DNA from: Xanthomonas campestris pv. badrii
GTDB lineage: Bacteria; Pseudomonadota; Gammaproteobacteria; Xanthomonadales; Xanthomonadaceae
Direction: 5' to 3'
NCBI RefSeq assembly: GCF_012848175.1
Contig: NZ_CP051651.1
Span: 1,364,001 to 1,428,000, forward strand
DNA: 64,000 nt
In this document: piece after piece, positions 1-9,700 of the stretch
Layout: each line of letters begins with the position of its first letter
Position numbering within the stretch: position 1 is the first letter of the stretch
Notes under the pieces: generated by a model
Databases searched by the model: none
Told to the model about the DNA's origin: nothing
Seen by the model: the letters and a program-made list of their open reading frames with translations, nothing else
Program-made: the position numbers and the translations under genes

Positions 1-793
1 GCCGCCTGCACTATGTGGGACGCAACGATGCCCAGGTGAAGATCCGCGGCCGGCGCATCGAGCTGGGCGAGATCGAAGCGCATCTGCAGGCGCATCCGCA
101 GGTGCGCGAGGCGGTGGTGCTGGTGCGCGACGATGTGCCGGGTGATCAGCAACTGGTGGCTTACCTCATCGCGCAGGAGCATCAGTCGGTGCCAACGGCC
201 GAGGACTTGCGTGCGCAACTGCAGCGCAGCCTGGCCGACTACATGGTGCCGAGCGCCTTCGTCCTGCTGCAGACCTGGCCGCTGACGCGCAACGGCAAGC
301 TGGATCGCAAGGCGCTACCGGCACCGCAGACGGACGACTACGCGCATCAGCGCTATGAAGCGCCGCAAGGAGCCGTGGAGCAGACCCTGGCCGAGATCTG
401 GCAAGCGGTGCTTGGCGTGGAACGCGTGGGGCGACACGACAACTTCTTCCAGTTGGGCGGGCACTCGCTGTTGGCGGTGACCTTGATCGAGCGCATGCGT
501 CGGCAAGGCCTCGTTGCCGATGTACGGGTGCTGTTCGGGCAACCGACGCTGGCCGCCTTGGCGGCGGCGCTGGGAACTGATCAGGCCATCGAGGTGCCAG
601 CCAACCGGATCCCGCCGGGCTGTCGGCACATCACGCCCGAGCTGCTGCCCTTGGTCGAGCTGCCGCAGGACGCGATCGACCGGATCGTGGCCAGCGTGCC
701 CGGCGGCGTGGCCAACGTGCAGGACATCTATCCATTGGCGCCGCTGCAGGAGGGTGTGCTGTACCACCACTTGGCCGCTCGACAGGGTGACCC
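1..793 (+). repeat. Left copy of a 793-bp perfect internal duplication of the NRPS gene
   Basis: Bases 1-793 read identically to 3223-4015 (offset 3222) as far as I compared them by eye. The first mismatch is at 794 (g) versus 4016 (t). The repeated block runs from the end of one A domain through the T domain to the HHLAARQGD motif of the next condensation domain. Identity at third codon positions means recent duplication or gene conversion. The left copy may extend further upstream outside the window. Confidence 0.9.
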
Positions 794-3700
794 GTATCTG
801 CTGCATGCGCAGTTCGGGTTTGCCGATCGGTCGCGGTTGCAGGCGTTCGTTGATGCCTTGCAGATCGTGATCGATCGCCACGATATCCTGCGCACCGCGG
901 TGTTCTGGGAAGGGCTGGATCAACCGGTCCAGGTGGTGGTGCGCGGTGCGCGATTGCCGGTCGAAGAAATCGTGCTGGATCCGGCACAAGGCGAGATCGT
1001 GGAGCAGTTGCGCGCTCGCTTCGATCCTCGGCATTACCGCCTGGAGCTGGGCGATGCGCCGCTGCTGCGGCTGGTGATCGCCGACGATCCTGCCAACCAG
1101 CGACTGCTGGGCACACTGCTGTTCCACCACGTGGTGCTGGACCATACAGCGCTGGAGGTGGTTGGGCAGGAAATGCAGGCGGTGTTTGCCGGGACGCTGG
1201 AGAGGCTGCCGGCGGCCATTCCGTACCGCAACTATGTGGCGCAGGTCTGCCTGGGCGACGCGCCGGCGTCACATACCGCGTTCTTTACCCGGATGCTGGG
1301 CGATGTCGACGAGCCGACCTTGCCGTTTGGTTTGCAGGATGTGCAGGGCGATGGTTCCGGGATCGAGCAGGCAGAGCTGCGCCTGGACGCTGCGCTGAGC
1401 GTACGCTTGCGGGCACAAGCGAGGAAGGCCGGGATCAGCGTTGCCAGTCTGCATCACCTCGCCTACGCACGGGTGCTGGGCGTGCTGTCCGGGCGCGACG
1501 ATGTGGTGTTCGGTACGGTGTTGATGGGGCGCATGCAGGGCGGGGAAGGGGCCGACCGTGCGCTGGGCATGTTCATCAATACCTTGCCGTTGCGGGTGAA
1601 CTTGCTCGGGTTGGATGTTCGCACAGCTGTGGCCAACACCCATGCAGGCCTGAGCGAGCTGCTGGTGCATGAGCATGCGTCGCTGGCCACGGCGCAGCGT
1701 TGCAGCGGCATCGCGGCACCCACGCCATTGTTCAGCGCCCTGTTGAACTACCGCCATAGTCCGGCCAACGACGCGCTTGTTCCGGATGTTTCGTTGCACG
1801 GCATCGAGATGCTGTCCGGCGAAGAACGCAGCAATTATCCGCTGACCCTGAGCGTGGACGATCTTGGTGCGGGATTCCTGCTGAAAGCCCAAGTGGAGCC
1901 GGCGGTGGGAGCGCAGCGCCTGTGCGCGTATATGCAGGTGGCGCTCATCCAGCTGGTCGATGCACTGGACCATGCGGACGATCGGTCGATCACGCAACTG
2001 GGCGTGCTGCCGGACGCAGAGCGTCAGCACGTACTGGGCTTCAACCCAGCACGGATGCCGGCCGTGCCCCAGCTCACCATCGCGGCGATGGTCGAGCAAC
2101 ACGCCGCCGGCACACCCGATGCGGTGGCCGTGGAGTGCGGGAGCGAGCAGGTCACGTATGCCGCGCTCAACGCACAGGCCAATGCGCTTGCCCGGCACCT
2201 GATCGCACTGGGCGTGGAGCCGGACATGCGTGTGGCGATCTGCGTGCAGCGCAGTCCCGCGTTGTTGGTGGGCTTGCTGGCGATCCTCAAGGCCGGCGCG
2301 GCCTATGTGCCGCTGGACCCGGGCTACCCCTCGCAACGGTTGCGCTATCTGCTGCAGGACAGTGCCCCGCAGGCGGTGCTGGTCCACGCAGCCACGCACG
2401 ATGCGCTAGGTGCCGAGGTGCTGAGCGGGCTGGCGTTGCCGGTGATCGATATCGGCAGTCTCGCCACAACCGATCATGCGACAACCAATCCGGTGGTGGC
2501 CGAACTCACGCCCGCCCATCTGGCGTATGTGATCTATACCTCCGGCTCCACGGGCGAGCCGAAGGGCGTGATGGTCGAGCACCGGCAGCTGGCGCAGCTG
2601 ATCGCCTGGCATTGCACCAGCTTCGGGGTGCAGGCAGGCGTGCGGACCTCCAGCGTGGCGGGTCTGAGCTTCGATGCGGCGGCGTGGGAGATTTGGCCGA
2701 CCCTGTGTGCCGGAGGATGTCTGCTGATGCCCGACGGCGAGGCTGCCGGCGATATGGAAGGGGTGCTGCAGTGGTGGCAAGCCCAGGAGCTGGATGTCAG
2801 CTTCCTGCCGACGCCGATGGCCGAGCATGCCTTCGCAAGCAAGCGGATGCCGAAGCAGTTGAAGCATCTGTTGGTCGGTGGCGATCGCTTGCGACAGGTG
2901 CCCGCGGGGCTGCCGTTTGCGGTGCACAACAATTATGGTCCCACCGAGACCACGGTGGTGGCCACCAGCGGCGAGGTCATGCCCGAGGTGCTGTCCCCCT
3001 CGATCGGCGCGCCGCTGCCGCACTTGCGCGCCTATGTGCTGGATGCACAGCGCCAGCTGCTGCCGCAGGGCGTGGTGGGCGAGTTGTATCTTGGCGGTGC
3101 CGGCGTGGCGCGCGGCTACCTGGGCCGCGAGGCGTTGACGGCCGAGCGCTTCCTGGCCGATCCGTTCCATCCGGGCGAGCGGATGTATCGCACTGGGGAT
3201 CTGTGCCGGTGGTCGGCCGACGGCCGCCTGCACTATGTGGGACGCAACGATGCCCAGGTGAAGATCCGCGGCCGGCGCATCGAGCTGGGCGAGATCGAAG
3301 CGCATCTGCAGGCGCATCCGCAGGTGCGCGAGGCGGTGGTGCTGGTGCGCGACGATGTGCCGGGTGATCAGCAACTGGTGGCTTACCTCATCGCGCAGGA
3401 GCATCAGTCGGTGCCAACGGCCGAGGACTTGCGTGCGCAACTGCAGCGCAGCCTGGCCGACTACATGGTGCCGAGCGCCTTCGTCCTGCTGCAGACCTGG
3501 CCGCTGACGCGCAACGGCAAGCTGGATCGCAAGGCGCTACCGGCACCGCAGACGGACGACTACGCGCATCAGCGCTATGAAGCGCCGCAAGGAGCCGTGG
3601 AGCAGACCCTGGCCGAGATCTGGCAAGCGGTGCTTGGCGTGGAACGCGTGGGGCGACACGACAACTTCTTCCAGTTGGGCGGGCACTCGCTGTTGGCGGT

Positions 3701-6700
3701 GACCTTGATCGAGCGCATGCGTCGGCAAGGCCTCGTTGCCGATGTACGGGTGCTGTTCGGGCAACCGACGCTGGCCGCCTTGGCGGCGGCGCTGGGAACT
3801 GATCAGGCCATCGAGGTGCCAGCCAACCGGATCCCGCCGGGCTGTCGGCACATCACGCCCGAGCTGCTGCCCTTGGTCGAGCTGCCGCAGGACGCGATCG
3901 ACCGGATCGTGGCCAGCGTGCCCGGCGGCGTGGCCAACGTGCAGGACATCTATCCATTGGCGCCGCTGCAGGAGGGTGTGCTGTACCACCACTTGGCCGC
4001 TCGACAGGGTGACCCTTATCTGCAGTCCGTGCAGTATTCGTTCGATTCGCGCGAACGTCTGGACCACTTTGCACAGGCACTGCAACAGGTCATCGATCGC
4101 CATGACGTCTTGCGTACCAGCGTGGTGTGGGAGGGGCTGGATGCGCCGGTACAGGTGGTGTGGCGGCAGGCTCCACTGAGCGTTGTGCCTTTCCAACCCG
4201 AGCTGGCCGATGTCGATGCTATCTCGCAGTTGCAGTCGCACCTGGATCCGGTGCGTTATCGCCTGGATCTGTCGATCGCTCCGCTGCTGCAGCTGCACTG
4301 CGTCCACGATGCGGCGTGCGATGCTTGGGAGGCGGTCCTGCTGATCCATCACCTGGTCTACGATGCGGCGACGTTGCATGTGCTGCATGCAGAGCTGCAT
4401 GCGTGTATGTCGGGCCACGGCGATCGGCTGGAACCATCGGTTCCGTACCGCAACTACGTGGCACAGGCACGTCTGGATGGCCCTCAGGCAGAGCGGGAGG
4501 CGTTCTTCCGCCAGTCGCTGGGAGACTTCGAGGTGCCCAGCCTGCCTTATGGCCTGCAGGACATCCATGGCGACGGCCGGCCTGCCGGGCAGGCGGTACA
4601 TACGCTGGAGGTCGAGCTCTGCGGCCGGTTGCGTACCTGTGCCGCCGCGTTGGGGGTGACACCCTCCAGTCTGTATCACCTGGCCTGGGCGCAGGTGCTG
4701 GGCCAACTGTCGGCGAGCGAGGATGTGGTGTTCGGCACCGTGCTGTTGGGGCGCATGCATGCCGGGCTGGGGGCGGACCGCGCGATCGGCATGTTCGTCA
4801 ATACCTTGCCCGTGCGCGTTCGGATGGGGAGGCAGACAGTGCGCGAGGCCGTGAATGCCGTGCATGCACAACTCAGCGACCTGCTCTCGCACGAGCATGC
4901 GGCCTTGAGCGAGGTGCAACGCTGCAGTGGCGTGACGCCGCCTTCGCCGTTATTCACCGCGCTGCTCAACTATCGCTCACAACAGCATGGGGGGGCGGAG
5001 CGGTCTGCGGCGTGGCCTGGCATCGAGATGCAGACGACGTTGCGGAGCAATCACTACCCGGTGGTGCTGGAAGTGGAGGAAACCGATGCGGGCGTCCAGC
5101 TGGTCGGGCATCTGCCAGCAGGGTTCGATGCAGCGAGCCTGTGCATCTACATGCAGGTTGCGCTGACGCAGCTGGTGGAGGCGTTGGCCCGCCCGGACGA
5201 GTGCCCGCTCCACGCCGTTTCCATCCTGCAGGATGCAGAGCGTCGGCAGCTCCTGCAGGACTTCAACGCAACCACGCGTGCGTATCCAAAAACGCAGACC
5301 ATCCACGCGCTGTTCGAGCAGCACGCTGTGGCGCAACCGGATGCCATCGCCGTCCGTGATGGCTTGCAGCACTACAGCTATGCCAGCCTCAATCGTTGCG
5401 CCAACCAGCTGGCGCATTATCTGATCGGCAGCGGGGTTCAGCCGGGCGATCACGTCGCAATCGCCTTGCCACGTTCGTTCGAACTGATTGTCGCCCAGTT
5501 GGCGATCAGCAAGTGCGCTGCGGCGTATCTGCCGTTGGATATTCAGGCGCCGCCAGGGCGGTTGCACGCGATGGTGGAGGATAGCGGGGCGCGTTGGGTG
5601 GTCACCGACCGTGATCAGCAGCTGCCTGCTGGTATCGCACGCCTCGATCTGGACAGCCTCGGCCTGGCCACGATGGGCGAGCACAATCCCGCGCTCCTTC
5701 AGACCAGCCACGACGTCGCTTACCTGATGTATACCTCCGGTTCTACCGGAGTACCCAAGGGCGTCCGCGTCCCACATCGCGCGATCGTGCGGTTGGTCTG
5801 CAACAACGGCTATGCCGAGTTCGCCGCGTCCGATCGGGTGGCCTTCGCCGCCAATCCTGCGTTCGACGCCAGCACGCTCGAGGTCTGGGCGCCGCTGCTC
5901 AATGGTGGCTGCGTCGTCGTGGTCGAACAGGACGTGCTGCTGGCGCCGGAGCGCCTGCTACTGCACCTGCAGGAAGAACAGGTCACGGTGCTGTGGCTGA
6001 CGGCGGGCTTGTTCCACCAGTACGCGTCGACCTTGTTGCCGGCTTTTGCCCAGTTGCGCTACCTGATCGTCGGTGGCGATGTGCTCGATCCCGCTGTGGT
6101 GGCGCGAGTGCTTCAGCACGCGGCGCCGCAGGTCTTTCTCAACGGCTACGGTCCGACCGAAACTACCACCTTCGCAACCACCCACCGGATCACCCAGGCG
6201 CCGACGTCCGGCATTCCGATCGGGAAGCCGATCGGTAACACGCAGGCATATGTCCTGGATGTGCATCGACGTCCGGTGCCGCTCGGTGTCGTGGGCGAGC
6301 TGTACATCGGTGGCGATGGTGTCGCATTGGGGTATTTGAATCGTCCCGGCTTGACCGCCGAGCGCTTTGTCCCGGACCCCTTCAGTGCAGACGCCAACGC
6401 CCGGCTGTATCGCACTGGCGACCTGGTGCGGTGGCAGGCCGATGGCACGCTCTTGTTCGCCGGCCGCGACGACGGACAGGTGAAGATCCGTGGCTTCCGC
6501 GTCGAGCTCGGGGAAATCGAAACGGCGTTGCGGACCTGTCCAGGCATCCGCGCCGCTGCGGTCATCCAGCGCGAGGATGCATCCGGATCCCGGCAGTTGG
6601 TGGCCTACTACTGCGTCGATGCGTCGCTGACCGGCGACATCGACGCTGCCGTATTGCGCCGTCATCTGCAGACGCAGTTGATGGACTATATGTTGCCGGC

Positions 6701-9700
6701 CGCGTATGTCGCCTTGCCGCAGTTGCCGCTCACCGCCAACGGCAAGCTGGATCGCAGGGCCTTGCCGGCACCGGAGCTGGATGCTCATGCGCACCAGCAA
6801 TACGCGGCGCCGCAAGGCGAGCGTGAGCGGGCGTTGGCCGAGGTCTGGCAATCGGTGCTCGGGGTGGAACGGGTAGGGCGTCACGACAACTTCTTCCAGC
6901 TTGGCGGCCACTCGCTGCTGGCGGTGACGCTGGTAGAGCGGCTGCGCCAGCAGGGCATTGCGACGGATGTCAGGACGTTGTTCGAACGCCCCGACCTCGC
7001 CAGCCTGGCAAGTGCGGTCGGCCAGGTGCAGCAGAGCGATGTGCCGCCCAACCGGATTGCGCCGGGATGTGCACGCATTACGCCGTCCCTGTTGCCGTTG
7101 CTGGAACTGTCGCAGGAGGCGATCGATACGCTGGTTGCGACGGTGCCCGGTGGCGCACCGAACGTCCAGGATATCTATCCGCTGACACCGTTGCAGGAAG
7201 GCGTGCTCTACCACCACCTGGCCGCGCGCCAGGGCGATCCCTATCTGCTGCAGACACGGTTCGCCTTCGACGACGACGAGCGCCTGCGGACATTCGTCGA
7301 CCTGCTGCGGCACGTGGTGGATCGCCATGACATTCTGCGTACCAGCGTCGTCTGGGAGGGCGTCTTGGCGCCCGTGCAGATCGTATGGCGGCATGCGCCG
7401 CTGATATGCGAGCAGGTTGCGGTGGATGCGACCGGGGGCGATGTCCTGACCCAGCTGCAAACCCGCTTCGATTCGCGTCGCTATCGCCTCGATCTGGGGC
7501 AGGCTCCCTTGTTGCGCCTGTTTCACGCGCGGGATCCGCATAACGGGCGCATCGTGGTCTTGCTGCTATTCCATCACCTTGCCCTGGACCATACCGCGCT
7601 GGCGGTGGTGCAGCAGGAGATGCAGGCGTTGGCGGAGGCCGCCGACGCGCGGCTGCCCACCCCGGTGCCGTACCGCAACTATGTGGTGCAGGCCTTGCGC
7701 GGCAAGACGGCCGCCGAGCACGAGGCCTATTTCCGGCAATGCCTGGGAGACCTCGACGTGCCGACGCTGGCCTTCAGTGGTCACGACGGTTCCGTTTCGG
7801 ACGAGCCGCCGCAGCAGAGCGATGGCGTGCTGGACGCCGCGCTCGCGTTGCGGCTGCGGCAGCAGGCGCGGCGACTTCAGTTGAGCGTCGCAAGCCTGTA
7901 CCACCTGGCCTGGGGAATGGTGCTTGGTGCCGGGGTGGGGCGCGAGGACATCGTCTTCGGTACGGTGCTATTGGGGCGCATGCAGGGAAGCGCCCACGCC
8001 GATCGTGCACTGGGGATGTTCATCAATACCTTGCCGATCCGCCTGCGGCTCGATGTTCCGGCTGTGGCCGCGGCGCGCCGCACGCAAGTCGCATTGAGTG
8101 CATTGATGGCCCATGAGCATGCCGCGCTGTCGCTGGCGCAGCGCTGCAGTGGCGTCGCCGCCTCGCTGCCGCTGTTCAATGCCTTGCTCAATTATCGGCA
8201 TAGCGCGACCTCAACCGAGGTATCTGCCACGTCCGACGTCTGGGAGGGAATGCAGGCGCTCGGTAGCAGCGAGCGCACGCACTATCCTTTGTTGTTGAAC
8301 GTGGACGACCTGGGCGAGCAGTTCGCGTTGAGTGTGCAGGCCGGCGCGCACATTGGTGCCGAGCGGGTCCGCAGGTTCATGCAGGTCGCGCTGGAACGGC
8401 TAGTCGACGCGCTTGAGCACGGGTCGAACATCCCGGTGCGCCAGCTCTGTGTGTTGCCTGACGATGAGCGCCGTCAGGTGCTGGGGAACTTCAATGCCAG
8501 CGCGCGCGCATATCCCTCTGCCCAGACCGTCCACTCGCTGGTCGAGCAGCAGGCGGCTCGCACACCGGAGGCGCTGGCAGTGATCGACGGTCGCCAACGC
8601 TGCGATTATGCCGAGCTCAATCGCAGGGCGAACCAGCTCGCGCACCATCTGATCGGAGCGGGCGTCAGGCCCGGCGACCATGTCGCGATCTGTCTACCGC
8701 GCTCGTTGGAGCTGGTGGTCGCGCAGCTGGCCATCAGCAAGTGTGCGGCCGCCTATCTGCCGCTCGATGCGCAAGCACCGCCCGAGCGATTTCAGCGGAT
8801 GCTCGACGACAGCGCCGCGCGTTGCGTGATCACCCGCAGCGAACAGCCGCTGGCAGTGGCCATCGCACGGCTGGACCTGGATCATTGCGATCTGCGCGCG
8901 GCACCGACCCATGATCCCCGGCTGCCGCAATCCAGCGAATCTGCTGCCTACCTGATGTATACCTCCGGCTCGACCGGGCTCCCCAAGGGCGTACGCATCC
9001 CACATCGGGCGATAAGCCGGCTGGTCTGCAACAATGGGTACGCGCAGTTCTTGCCCAGCGATCGGGTCGCGTTTGCCGCCAATCCTGCCTTCGACGCCAG
9101 CACCCTGGAGGTCTGGGCACCGCTGCTCAACGGTGGCTGCGTGGTGGTGATCGCACAAGAGAGCGTGCTGTCGCCGCGGCGTCTGCGCGATCGCTTGCAG
9201 CAAGAGGCGGTCAGCGTGCTGTGGCTGACGGCCGGGTTGTTCCACCATGCGGCAGCTGAGCTGTTGCCGGTCTTCCCGCAGTTGCGCTATTTGATCGTCG
9301 GCGGCGACGTCCTCGACCCGGCCGTGGTCGCGCAGGTACTGGCTGAAGGCGCGCCACAGGTCTTGCTCAACGGCTATGGGCCGACCGAGAGCACCACCTT
9401 TGCGACCACGCATCGCATTACCGAGGTCAGCGGTCCCATTCCGATTGGCCGTCCTGTCGGCAATACCCAGACATATGTGCTGGATGCGCATGGCCTGCCG
9501 CTACCGATCGGTGTTGCAGGAGAATTGTTCATTGGCGGCGACGGCCTTGCGCTGGGGTATGTGAATCAGCCGTCGCTCACCGCCGAACGCTTTGTGCCCG
9601 ATCCATTCAGTGGCAAGCCCGGTGCGCGCTTGTATCGCACCGGCGATCTGGTGCGTTGGCGGCACGACGGCGTGCTGGAGTATCTGGGACGCAACGATGG

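Noticed and set aside
315..4919. Long minus-strand open frames inside the NRPS
   Set aside because: They are shadows of high-GC coding on the plus strand, with His/Gln/Arg-rich text and no ribosome-binding sites.
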